Origin: Cellulomonas endophytica
GTDB taxonomy: Bacteria; Actinomycetota; Actinomycetes; Actinomycetales; Cellulomonadaceae
NCBI RefSeq assembly: GCF_004123805.1
Contig: NZ_RWJX01000010.1
Coordinates: 1-64,000, forward strand
Reading direction: 5' to 3'
Length of the DNA stretch: 64,000 nucleotides
In this document: piece by piece, positions 8,011 to 15,426 of the stretch
Numbering within the stretch: position 1 is the stretch's first letter
How the letters are laid out: the number at the start of each line of letters is the position of its first letter
Position numbers and translations under genes: made by a program
The notes under the pieces: model-generated
Told to the model about the DNA's origin: nothing
Databases searched by the model: none
The model's input: only the letters and a program-made list of their open reading frames with translations

Positions 8011-8325
8011 TCAGAGGACCCGGCCGGGCCGGCCGTCGTCCGTGGTGACCGGGCGGCCCGCGGCGGCCCAGGCGCTCATGCCGCCCTCGACGTTGTGCGC
8101 AGTCAGACCTGCAGCCGTCAGAGCCGCGACGGCGCGGCTGCTGCGGTTCCCGCTGCGGCAGACCACGGCCAGCGCCTGGCGCGGGTCCAGCTCGCCCATA
8201 CGAGCGCCTAGCTGGGTCAGGGGGATGTGCAGCGCACCGGGGGCGTGCCCGGCAGCCCACTCCTCGTCCTCACGCACGTCCAACAGCTGCAGGTCGCCCT
8301 GCGTCGTGACAGCGGCGATGTCCAT
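8011..8325 (-). CDS. Single-domain rhodanese sulfurtransferase
   Basis: A 104-residue rhodanese. The substrate-entry motif LLDVREDEEWAAGHAPGA and the active loop CRSGNRSS are intact, the Cys being the sulfane-sulfur carrier. The ATG at 8325 follows GGAGG. It is the first gene downstream of the perfect palindromic operator at 8355-8370 and is followed after 64 bases by the persulfide-dioxygenase-type gene, so both probably share a CstR-regulated transcript. A cytosolic role handing sulfane sulfur to the dioxygenase is inferred. Confidence 0.88.
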   Translation of the reverse strand: MDIAAVTTQGDLQLLDVREDEEWAAGHAPGALHIPLTQLGARMGELDPRQALAVVCRSGNRSSRAVAALTAAGLTAHNVEGGMSAWAAAGRPVTTDDGRPGRVL

Positions 8326-8354
8326 GGGAACCTCCAAGACTGAGATCTCGGCAT

Positions 8355-8370
8355 ATACCCCCGGGGGTAT
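8355..8370. promoter_or_regulatory. Perfect CstR-type operator upstream of the rhodanese gene
   Basis: ATACCCCCGGGGGTAT is a perfect 16-bp palindrome, 29 bases before the rhodanese start. It is the best copy of the three in this cluster (others at 684 and 1635, each 14 of 16). It has the shape expected for CstR/CsoR-family binding and would repress the rhodanese/dioxygenase transcript until persulfides accumulate. Confidence 0.8.
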
Positions 8371-8427
8371 CTGATGTAGAGGCTACAACACACCTCGGCG
8401 CCGAACATTCCCCGGCCTCGCTGCGCC

Positions 8428-8608
8428 GCGTCCCTGGAGCTGCTCGCGCTCGGGCTCGTGGTGCCGCTGATGGCGTGGTGGGACTGGGGGCGCGCCGAGC
8501 GTGCGACGCGCACAGGGGTCGCCGTTGACGGGCTCGCGGCTCACGCTGGCGCTGGGCGTGGCCGTGATGGCCGCGCTCGTGCTCGCGGGCCTCGGTCCAG
8601 GCGAATGA
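8428..8608 (+). pseudogene. Remnant of a YidH-type DUF202 membrane protein
   Basis: A 3' fragment with LELLALGLVVPLMAWWDWGRAERATRTG in one frame, continuing after a one-base slip near 8520 as PLTGSRLTLALGVAVMAALV in another and ending with a TGA at 8606-8608. This matches the last two membrane segments and the WRWxRAERA-like connector of YidH-type DUF202 proteins. The 5' half is missing; the sulfur island begins directly upstream, so the break probably marks a recombination junction. The stop overlaps the next start (ATGA), as in the usual DUF202 pair. Confidence 0.65.
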
Positions 8609-9138
8609 CCATGGACGAGTCGCCTGGGCGCCGCGACCCCGGACTCGCCGCCGAGCGGAATCGGCTGGCATGGCAGCGCACCGCGCTGTCGCTCGTCGCG
8701 GTCGGCCTATTAGCCCTGCGGGTGCTGCCGCCCGTGCTCGGCGGCGCGGGCCTCGTGCTCGCCGCCGGTGGGACGACGGCGGCACTGCTCGCCGCGGCCT
8801 GGGCGTCGCGCCGATCTCGCGCCATGGCTCGCGCGGTCGCCGCCGGGATCACCGTGGAGTCCCATTTGCCTGGTTGCCTAGTCTTGGTGTGCCAAAAAAT
8901 GCGAGCAGCGGGCTGTCATGGTTGCAGCCGGTCGAGAGATGCGGCGAGCGCCCGGTCTCGCTCCGTCGTCGCGTGCTGGTACAGGAGTGCGGCGCCCGGG
9001 GTGGCGTGTCCGGCACGCGCCTGCAGTTCTGCCACCGTCGCGCCGGCCTGTGCCGCCAAGGTGAGTCCAGTGTGCCGCAGCCAGTGGAAGCGGAAGGTAC
9101 TGGGCAGCCCAGCGCGCCGCACCGCCGCCTTGACGTAG
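8605..9138 (+). CDS. Small DUF202 membrane protein with altered C-terminus
   Basis: The first 75 or so residues match the short DUF202 partner protein: DPGLAAERNRLAWQRTALSL, then hydrophobic segments VAVGLLALRVLPPVL and LAAGGTTAALLAAAW and a basic RRSRAMAR stretch. The natural end should lie near residue 80-90. Instead the frame stays open to 9138 and runs about 220 bases antisense into the integrase gene, so the native stop was probably lost at the junction near 8870. The upstream DUF202 partner is broken, so the pair is unlikely to work normally. Function of DUF202 proteins is unknown. Confidence 0.5.
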   Translation: MTMDESPGRRDPGLAAERNRLAWQRTALSLVAVGLLALRVLPPVLGGAGLVLAAGGTTAALLAAAWASRRSRAMARAVAAGITVESHLPGCLVLVCQKMRAAGCHGCSRSRDAASARSRSVVACWYRSAAPGVACPARACSSATVAPACAAKVSPVCRSQWKRKVLGSPARRTAALT

Positions 9139-10040
9139 TAGTCGAAGGCTGTGTGACCCAGGTGCTCGGTGGCGCCGGGCGCCCGCGGAAAGAGCAGTGC
9201 GTCGTGGTCCCCGCCCACCCAGAACTTGAGGTGCTCCTCGAGCAGGGCCTGGGTGCGGAGGGGCAGGGCTATGGCGCGCACGCCCGCGTCCGTCTTTGGC
9301 GGGCCGATGACGGCGACGCCTCGGACGAACGTGACGCCGCGGGTGATCGACACCGCACCCATGGGGCCGAGATAGTCGCCGCGGCGCAGTTCGAGCACCT
9401 CGCCGCTGCGCAGTTGTCCCCATGCGCCGAGATGGATCGCCACCGCCAGCCGAGCAGGCATCGCGGCCGCCAGTGCGTACACCTGCTCGGGGCTGATGAG
9501 CTGCTTACGCGTCGCGGGCCGCGTCGCTCCAGCGCCGCGGATCCGGCAGGGGTTCACGGCAATGATGTCGTCGTCGACAGCCGAGTTCAGCACCGTGCGG
9601 ACGAACGCATAGGTCCGCGCTCGCAGCGTCGGGCGCCCCACCGCGAGCGTGCGATACCAGGCGTTGACCATGTCGCGGGTGAGATCGGGCAGGACGATCC
9701 GCCCTATGGAGTCGGAGACATGGTTGTCCAGGTAGTACTCGTAGGTCCGACGCGTGGTGGGCCGCAACGGCTCGCCGAACTTCGAGCGGCGGTCCTCCAA
9801 CCACTGCCGTGCGTAGGCCTCAAGCGTGATCTGCTGCGCCAGCGCCTGAGGCCGCACCACGCCGTCCACCAGCCGCATCCGCTGCCGCGTCAACCAGTCC
9901 TGTGCGTCCCGCTTACGCTCGAACGTCAGGGGGCCGTAGACGTACGCGCGCGGTACCGCGCCAGGCGCCGAGTACCGCGCCTGGAACCGGCCGGACCGGA
10001 GTTCGATCACCTGCCCGAAGGCCGCTCTGCGAGTCGCCAC
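8916..10040 (-). CDS. Tyrosine recombinase (phage/ICE-type integrase)
   Basis: About 374 residues from the GTG at 10040; an ATG at 10145 would add 35 residues, and neither start has a clear ribosome-binding site. The N-terminal part has an AP2-like arm-binding strand region (FQARYSAPG...YVYGPLTF) and a SAM-like core-binding domain. The catalytic domain keeps the expected residues: Arg in GQLRSGEVLELRRGD, Lys in PPKTDAGVRAI, the H-x-x-R box HWLRH, His in ARAGHATPG and the nucleophile Tyr in ALLYQHAT. It should integrate or excise a mobile element by strand exchange. It appears intact, unlike the second integrase at 10620. Confidence 0.88.
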   Translation of the reverse strand: MATRRAAFGQVIELRSGRFQARYSAPGAVPRAYVYGPLTFERKRDAQDWLTRQRMRLVDGVVRPQALAQQITLEAYARQWLEDRRSKFGEPLRPTTRRTYEYYLDNHVSDSIGRIVLPDLTRDMVNAWYRTLAVGRPTLRARTYAFVRTVLNSAVDDDIIAVNPCRIRGAGATRPATRKQLISPEQVYALAAAMPARLAVAIHLGAWGQLRSGEVLELRRGDYLGPMGAVSITRGVTFVRGVAVIGPPKTDAGVRAIALPLRTQALLEEHLKFWVGGDHDALLFPRAPGATEHLGHTAFDYYVKAAVRRAGLPSTFRFHWLRHTGLTLAAQAGATVAELQARAGHATPGAALLYQHATTERDRALAASLDRLQP

Positions 10041-10213
10041 ACCGTAGTGTGGGCGCCCCGGGCGTATCGCAGTCCACTCGCAACGACGCTCAGGGCGCCG
10101 CTCACCACGGTTCCGCTCGACGACACCTAGGCACCGCAGAGGCACAGGTCAGAGTCGCTTTCCGCCGGCTTCCGTTCCCCCCGGCGACACACCCTTCCGC
10201 TGCCGGCAACCGC

Positions 10214-10234
10214 TTCGAATCCCACTCGGGGCAC
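10214..10234 (+). other. tRNA 3'-end-like segment, possible attachment-site remnant
   Basis: The segment beginning TTCGAATCCCACTCGGGGC resembles the T-loop and 3' end of an actinobacterial tRNA (TTCGAATCC followed by a GGGGCAC-type acceptor end). No matching 5' acceptor arm, D-arm or anticodon arm was found upstream, and the T-stem bases do not pair well, so it is not a tRNA gene. Tyrosine integrases often use tRNA 3' ends as attachment cores, and this sits just outside an integrase gene. Confidence 0.35.
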
Positions 10235-10302
10235 TTCCGCACTGAGCTGATCAGCGCTTTCGCTCCCAGCGATGTCAGCGAGCCGACTCACTCCGCCCTC
10301 GA

Positions 10303-10538
10303 GTCGACGTTTAGTCGACGTTTTCGTCGCCACGATGGTCCGGCTCCGCGGGTAGTCCTCTGTCCTCCTGCCCGACGAAGCCGAGCCGCGCGCTCTCGGC
10401 CATCGCTCAGTAAACGTCGACCAGTAAGGCGCCCCGGTACGCGCTGCCTCCAGCGCTCCTCCACGGGCGCCCTTGAGCGGTGAGTATTCGTCGACCACGC
10501 GCGGTGCAACCAACTCGCCACCGGACGTAAACGTCGAC
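10303..10538. repeat. Four copies of a 10-mer (GTCGACGTTT / AAACGTCGAC) between two integrase genes
   Basis: GTCGACGTTT occurs at 10303-10312 and 10314-10323 in tandem, and its complement AAACGTCGAC at 10412-10421 and 10529-10538. The last two share the longer context TAAACGTCGAC followed by CAGT or TGGT. Clustered short direct and inverted repeats next to an integrase are typical of arm-type binding sites of an attP region or of excisionase sites. No gene was found between 10146 and 10619. Confidence 0.45.
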
Positions 10539-10619
10539 TGGTCCGAGACGGCTCACGGGCGGTTCGCGACGACCGAGGCCCGCAGCCGGGGTTGCCGGTG
10601 CGGGCCTCTGATGCACTGC

Positions 10620-11118
10620 TCAGTCGAGTTGTGGTCGCGGAACCTTGCTCTCCAGCAGCGCGGCGTGGTCCGGTGCCACGGTGTTGCGCTGGATGTAGTG
10701 AGTGCGGGTCACAGCAGGTGAGCTGTGGCCGAGCTGGGCAGCGGCAGCGGCGGCGCCCACCTCCCGCTCGATCATCGTCGCGACCGTCTTGCGGAAGTGG
10801 TGCGGCGTCACTCACTCTAGGCCGGCATCCGCCCTGACTGCCCTCCACTGTCGGCGCACGTTGTGCGCCGACACCCAGGTGCCGTTCCGGGTGGCGAAGA
10901 CGGCGTCGACCTCGTTCGCGGGCTCCTGCACCTGGCGACGGAGCAAGATGTTCACGGCGAAGGTCGGCAGGGCGAGGGTGCGAATCCCGGCTTGCGTCTT
11001 GGTTCGATCCTCTCGGACCAGACCCTTTCCTGTGACCTGCACGAGCGTGCCTCGGATCGTGATGGTGGCGGGGGTGGCGTTCAGGTCGACGTCTGACCAG
11101 CGGAGCGCGAGCAGGGAA
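10620..11118 (-). pseudogene. Tyrosine integrase remnant, 5'-truncated with an internal stop
   Basis: The C-terminal half of a phage-type integrase. It begins abruptly with SLLALRWSDVDLNATPATIT, continues LVQVTGKGLVREDRTKTQAG and reaches RADAGLE. There a TGA (complement of 10812-10814) replaces what is a Trp codon in relatives, and the frame resumes as VTPHHFRKTVATMI, AAQLGHSSPAVTRTHYI and a C-terminal tail. The H-x-x-R and the Tyr of the catalytic site are still readable. The N-terminal half is gone. A single nonsense change plus truncation indicates a decayed second integrase from an older insertion. Confidence 0.8.
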
Positions 11119-11832
11119 CTGCTGCAGGTTCGGTTGACACCCGGGGTGAGTGGTTCTCAGGCCGCTGAGGCGGACGCCTGGCATCGCCACAGCACGGGCG
11201 GCGGTTCCCGACGGCCAGGCCGATCCCGTGGACGGCGCGACCGCGGGCGGCGACGACGACTCATCCGCCGCGCTCGTCCAGCAGCTGGAAGACGCCGTCC
11301 CGACAGGCTTCAGCCTGGCCTCGACGCAACCGACGGCCGTGCCGGCAGCCGACGCCGGCCACGACGCGCCGGCGACGCTGCTGGCGTTCGAGGGCACGGC
11401 TCCACCCCCAGCGGTGGTGCGCTGCACGCGGACGTCGCGACGGTCGTGACGACCAGGCCCCTGCCGGACGACGGGCCACCCGCCGAGAAGATCTACCGCG
11501 TCGCACAAATCCCATCGCTGTTCGACGACGCGCCGCGCTGGACGCTGCCAGCCTGACGGGGCACCAGCGGGCGGACCGGACCGGCCACCCGGTGCCGCTC
11601 GGCGCGCCCGTCGCCGCGGCGTCCAGGCGCAGACGGACTCCGGTCAGCAGGGCGTCGAGGCCCTCGTCGTCGGAGAGCTGGACGAACCGGCCGTGCTCGT
11701 CCCCGCGCGCGCCGGCCCCGGCCCGGATCGTGTCCTGGTTCTCAACGTGCCAGCTCCACCGCGTCCGAGGAGCCTCGGTCGAGCCGACCGCGGCACCCCG
11801 GCACCGTCGACCTCGCGGCGTCCGGCCCGGCG
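11119..11832. other. Decayed coding sequence, not assignable
   Basis: Coding-like pieces are visible but no intact gene. On the plus strand, SAALVQQLEDAVPTGFSLAS (near 11270) leads to ATLLAFEGTA and, after a frame change near 11400, to ALHADVATVVTTRPLPDDG and a stop at 11554-11556. On the minus strand, around 11600-11760, a stretch reads HGRFVQLSDDEGLDALLTGV. These may be remains of genes broken by the island boundary; I recognise none of them. Confidence 0.3.
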
Positions 11833-12837
11833 TCAGTGCTCGCTCACGCCAGGTCCTGCCCTGCGGCGCGACCCCTGCAGGATCACCCCTGCGGTCGCGG
11901 TCGCCGCCACGACGAGCACGACGACCGCCGCGGCCCCCACCGCGCCGGCGGGCCTCACCACGCTCTGGCCGGACAGCGCCTGCCAGGTCAGGACCCCCGT
12001 CAGGGCGCCCCACGTGAGCGCCCCGACCAGGACGAGGCGGGTCCGCACCCGGACGTCGCGCAGGGCGGGCACCCGGTCCATCGACAGCTCGAGCGCCAGG
12101 AGCCCGAGCGGCACGGCCTGGAGCCCGTGCATCCCGACGAAGTGCGGGACGCGCAGGTCACCTGCCACGGTGCTCCAGCCGAGGAACGGCAGGCCCGGCC
12201 CGCCGTCCGGGACACCGACCGCGTGTGCGCCCACGATCCCCGCGACGTCCGCCTGCTGCTGCAGGGTCGGCATCGTCATCAGCACGGCGACCGCCATCCC
12301 CACGAGCCCCAGCACCACCGCGGCCAGCAGCGCGGTCCGGCGCGCGCGGTCCGTGCTCGGCGCCCGCAGCAGGGCCACCCCGACGACGGCCGTCATCATC
12401 CACACCACCGCGATGGAGGCCCCCATGGTCGACCACAGCGCGGTGGACAACGGTGTGGAGACGTTGAAGTGGCTCGTCGTCCCCGCGGCCGCCGCTCCGA
12501 CGATGACGAGCATCTCGACGACGAGACCGACCACGGCGACCGTCGCCGCCCGGTCCGTCCAGCGCCGGGTCCGGGAGCCGAGAGGCACCTGGCCGACCAG
12601 CCAGGCGAGCGTCAGGGCGTAGAGGGCGATCGACAGGGCGAACTTCGTCGGCTTCGCCCATGCGGCCAGCCCGGTGATCTCGCGCGGGTCGGCGACCGTG
12701 AGCACCGCGGTGACGACCCCGAGCAGGGCCATCCCCCCGGCGAGCACCAGCGAGGGTCGGTGCCACCCCGCCGGTCGCAGGTCCCTCCCGACGGGGACAC
12801 GGGCGGTGAAGGCCGTCCCAGCACCCTGCGCGCTCAT
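11833..12837 (-). CDS. Polytopic membrane protein of unknown function, partner of a MerR regulator
   Basis: A 334-residue protein with about eight hydrophobic segments and a short cytosolic N-terminus (MSAQGAGTAFTARVPVG). Notable segments are GLAAWAKPTKFALSIALYAL, FLGWSTVAGDLRVPHFVGMH and a C-terminal VVVLVVAATATAGVI. The PHFVGMHGLQ element with two His looks like a possible metal or heme contact, but I do not know a characterised family. Its ATG overlaps the stop of the MerR gene by 4 bases (12834-12837), so the two are co-translated and the regulator probably controls this protein. Confidence 0.75.
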   Translation of the reverse strand: MSAQGAGTAFTARVPVGRDLRPAGWHRPSLVLAGGMALLGVVTAVLTVADPREITGLAAWAKPTKFALSIALYALTLAWLVGQVPLGSRTRRWTDRAATVAVVGLVVEMLVIVGAAAAGTTSHFNVSTPLSTALWSTMGASIAVVWMMTAVVGVALLRAPSTDRARRTALLAAVVLGLVGMAVAVLMTMPTLQQQADVAGIVGAHAVGVPDGGPGLPFLGWSTVAGDLRVPHFVGMHGLQAVPLGLLALELSMDRVPALRDVRVRTRLVLVGALTWGALTGVLTWQALSGQSVVRPAGAVGAAAVVVLVVAATATAGVILQGSRRRAGPGVSEH

Positions 12838-13523
12838 CGGGCCGCCCCCGCTGCTGCCGACCGGGTGGAGGGCGCCGGGACGTGGTCGTCCGGCGGCCCT
12901 CCGCCGTACCGGCGCACGGACGCGTCCTCCTGGGCCATCCGTCGCAGGCCCGCCATGAGGGTGTCGCCGAGCACCGTCCCGACCACCACGGTCTCCGCCG
13001 CCCGGGACCGGTCGCCGTCCGACTGCACGATCGCCTCGACGGCGTCGAGGTCGGCCTCGGCGACCACGGCGGCGGCCTGGGCGTAACGCTCGAGGCCGGC
13101 GGCCAGGTCTCCCCGGCCCACGCGGGCCCAGCCGTCCAGGACGGCCGCCGCCGCCTCCAGCCCGGGGTTGTCGTCGTGGACGTGCCAGCCCCGGCCGGTC
13201 GTCACCGCGCGCACGCGGTCGAGGGACTCGGGCGTCGCCGGTGCCGCCGGGCGCGGCAGCGCGCCCTGCGCGACGCCGAGGACCTCGGCGAGGGGCAGGT
13301 CCGCGTCGTCGATCGCGTCGAGCACGCGCCGGGCGGCCGCGAGCGAGAGCCCCCCGACGTCGACGAGCGAGCGGATCAGCACCAGACGGGCGACGTGCTG
13401 CTCGTCGTACTCGGTGCGGTTGTGCCCGGTCCGCTCCGCAGCCGGCAGCAGCCCCTCCCTCACGTAGAACTTGATGAGCGGCGCACTGACGCCGGTCCTG
13501 CTCGACAGCTCAGAGATCCGCAT
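12834..13523 (-). CDS. MerR-family transcriptional regulator
   Basis: A 229-residue protein. Its N-terminus, MRISELSSRTGVSAPLIKFY, followed by VREGLLPAAERTGHNRTEYD, is the winged-helix MerR DNA-binding domain. A helical segment (VARLVLIRSLVDVGGLSLAA) follows, then an Ala-rich effector domain of about 130 residues without an evident metal-binding Cys cluster. The longer open frame upstream is not used: the ATG at 13523 starts exactly at the domain, and a TTGACA element about 30 bases upstream would place transcription near the ATG, so the mRNA may be leaderless. The dyad at 13527-13556 overlaps this promoter and suggests autoregulation. Confidence 0.85.
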   Translation of the reverse strand: MRISELSSRTGVSAPLIKFYVREGLLPAAERTGHNRTEYDEQHVARLVLIRSLVDVGGLSLAAARRVLDAIDDADLPLAEVLGVAQGALPRPAAPATPESLDRVRAVTTGRGWHVHDDNPGLEAAAAVLDGWARVGRGDLAAGLERYAQAAAVVAEADLDAVEAIVQSDGDRSRAAETVVVGTVLGDTLMAGLRRMAQEDASVRRYGGGPPDDHVPAPSTRSAAAGAAR

Positions 13524-13526
13524 ACC

Positions 13527-13556
13527 GACAGCGTCGCTATCGATAGTGGCTCTGTC
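13527..13556 (-). promoter_or_regulatory. MerR operator/promoter dyad
   Basis: A symmetric 30-bp dyad: outer arms GACAG (13527-13531) and CTGTC (13552-13556) flank the central palindrome CTATCGATAG (13537-13546), all sharing one centre. Read on the minus strand, TTGACA (13558-13553) is a good -35 element; with a 17-bp spacer the -10 is the weak GACGCT and the start point falls at about the MerR ATG. The dyad fills the spacer, as in MerR-family control. Confidence 0.6.
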
Positions 13557-13732
13557 AATACTCGTCGCTCTTCTCGGGCCCCCTGCTCCGGTGGCGCTCG
13601 GCTCCGACGCCTCCGGCCGCCGTCGTGCCCGTGCTGCTCCTCGGACGAGGGCCGGTCGTCGTCGTGGACGCGGACGCTGCACCTCAACGGCGCCGGGAGG
13701 CACGGCCGGCCCTCGCCCCCGGCGCCCCACCC

Positions 13733-14647
13733 CTACGGCACCGACGTGATCGAGCTCGATGCCTGCTCCTGGCCGTCCAGGAAGGAGGTGATCGCGCCGG
13801 CCATGCGCTCGGGGGCCTCGAGGGCCACGTGGTGGCCGACGCCGTCGAGCACGACCGATCGGACAGGTCCCTGGACGACCTGGGCAAGGGTGTCGAAGGT
13901 GAAGGTCCCGCCGGAGCCGCCGATCGCCAGCGCAGGGACCGCGAGCGGGGTCGATGCCCGGTCGAGGAACTCCTCCCCCTCCGCCAGCATCGACCGGTAG
14001 AGACCGACGGCGCCGTTCCACCCGCCGTCCCGGGCGTAGGTCCGGGCGAACTCCTCGACGTCGGCGTCGGTCACCGATCCCGGCACAGCAGTCATCGCCG
14101 GGAACGCCCAGCTGCCCAGCAGCTCGCGCTCCCGACCGCTCAGCAGCATGGTGGCGATCCCCGGTGCGGCGAGCACCCCGATGTGCCAGGAGCCGCCACG
14201 GGTGATGTCGGCGAAGCCCTCCAGCCCGAACCCGGCCAGCCCCATCTCGGTGGCGATGATGCTGCGCACGTCCTCCGGGTGCTCGGCGGCGAGGCGGTAC
14301 AGGGTGCCGCCGGCGATGTCCTGCCCGGCGACGTGCACCGGCCCGGCCCCGAGCCCCGCGACCAGGGCGTGCAGGTCGTCCGCGGCCACGGCGCTGGTGA
14401 AGGCGTCGTCGGCGGCGGCGGAGTCACCGAACCCGCGGAGGTCCACGGCGAACACGCGGTGCTGTGCGGCGAGCAGCGGGATGAGGCGGTGGAACGCCCA
14501 CCAGGACTCGGGGAACCCGTGCACGAGCAGGATCGGCGAGCCGCTCGTCCCGGACGACACGTAGTGCAGCGTGGTGCCGTTGACGTCCGCGGTGTGGTGC
14601 TCGAGGCCGGGGACCGTGGCCCCGGCCGGTGCGACGGTGGTGCGCAT
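13733..14647 (-). CDS. Alpha/beta hydrolase, epoxide-hydrolase-like
   Basis: A 304-residue alpha/beta-hydrolase. The oxyanion motif is HGFPESWWAF and the nucleophile elbow reads AGQDIAGG, with Asp rather than Ser. This is the pattern of epoxide hydrolases and haloalkane dehalogenases. The catalytic His is probably in DGVGHHVALEAPE near the C-terminus, followed by the last helix. ATG at 14647 follows GGAGG with a 6-base spacer; an open frame extends 12 codons further upstream, across one operator. It is divergent from a MarR gene with two operators between them, so it is the likely target of that repressor. Confidence 0.8.
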   Translation of the reverse strand: MRTTVAPAGATVPGLEHHTADVNGTTLHYVSSGTSGSPILLVHGFPESWWAFHRLIPLLAAQHRVFAVDLRGFGDSAAADDAFTSAVAADDLHALVAGLGAGPVHVAGQDIAGGTLYRLAAEHPEDVRSIIATEMGLAGFGLEGFADITRGGSWHIGVLAAPGIATMLLSGRERELLGSWAFPAMTAVPGSVTDADVEEFARTYARDGGWNGAVGLYRSMLAEGEEFLDRASTPLAVPALAIGGSGGTFTFDTLAQVVQGPVRSVVLDGVGHHVALEAPERMAGAITSFLDGQEQASSSITSVP

Positions 14648-14664
14648 GGGATGCCTCCGATAGA

Positions 14665-14711
14665 TTGACAACCTGGTTGCCAACCTTTGAGGAAGGCAAC
14701 CGGGTTGTCAA
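14665..14711. promoter_or_regulatory. Two MarR operators between divergent genes
   Basis: Site 1, TTGACAACCTGGTTGCCAA (14665-14683), is an imperfect palindrome. Site 2, AAGGCAACCGGGTTGTCAA (14693-14711), matches its reverse complement except at the outermost bases and one central base. Both have the core CAACC-N-GGTTG. They lie in the promoter region shared by the hydrolase (minus) and MarR (plus) genes, a classical autoregulated MarR arrangement. Confidence 0.75.
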
Positions 14712-14738
14712 CCCTCCGGAGGGCAGTAGCGTCGAGCC

Positions 14739-15194
14739 GTGGAACCTCTGGACGGCGCACAGTTCGCCCGCCTGCTGCTCGGCGCCTTCGATGCGATGGT
14801 CGACGAGGTGCGGACCGAGCTCGAGGCGGCGGGGCACCCGGGGCTCACGGTGGCCAACGAGATGGCCGTCCAGGCGATCGGCGACGGCGTGGACAACGCC
14901 GCCGCGCTGGCCCGCGCGGTCGGGGTCTCCCGCCAGGCCGCCGCCAAGACCATCACTCACCTCGAGGCGCTGGGGTACGTCGAGCGCCGAGCCGACTCAG
15001 CCGACGGTCGCCGCAAGAGGCTGACGGTCACCCGGCAGGGGATCGACGCGACCGCCGTCGGCGCCGCGGCCTTCCAGACCATCTACCGACGCTGGCAGGC
15101 CGACGTCGGAGCCGACCACGCCGCCTCGGTCGTGCGCGCACTCCACCGCCTGGCCGGCAAGAACCGGGCGGGCGGGTCGTCGGACCCGGGCTAG
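14739..15194 (+). CDS. MarR-family transcriptional regulator
   Basis: A 151-residue winged-helix regulator. The recognition region reads LARAVGVSRQAAAKTITHLE followed by LGYVERRADSADGRRKRLTV, the wing with the conserved D-x-R-x-K/R. The GTG at 14739 is 28 bases after the second operator. It probably dimerises and represses both itself and the divergent epoxide-hydrolase-like gene, releasing DNA on binding a small aromatic or lipophilic ligand (family knowledge; ligand unknown). Confidence 0.85.
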   Translation: MEPLDGAQFARLLLGAFDAMVDEVRTELEAAGHPGLTVANEMAVQAIGDGVDNAAALARAVGVSRQAAAKTITHLEALGYVERRADSADGRRKRLTVTRQGIDATAVGAAAFQTIYRRWQADVGADHAASVVRALHRLAGKNRAGGSSDPG

Positions 15195-15426
15195 CGGTCC
15201 GCGACGGCCGTGCTCGCGGGCGAGACCGGCGGCGGCACCGACCCGCGGTGCACGGGGCGACGCATGACGGCGGCTGGACGGACGCGCGCAGCTGCCCTCC
15301 GCCAGCAACCGTCGCAGGTCGGCAGCGCGTCCCTCGTGGGAGGTCGCCCCCGCGCGCACCCGTCCGCATCCCGCGCGGGGCACGGTCCTCGTCGCTGCGA
15401 TGCCTCGTCGACGCCCGTGGCCCCCG

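Noticed and set aside
10150..10240. A tRNA gene suggested by TTCGAATCC
   Set aside because: No acceptor 5' strand, D-arm or anticodon arm can be paired, and the T-stem pairs badly. Reported only as a possible attachment remnant.
11592..12622. Open frames antisense to the membrane-protein gene
   Set aside because: They overlap a gene with clear membrane segments and an ATGA overlap with the MerR gene. The frames are Arg/Pro-rich without domains.
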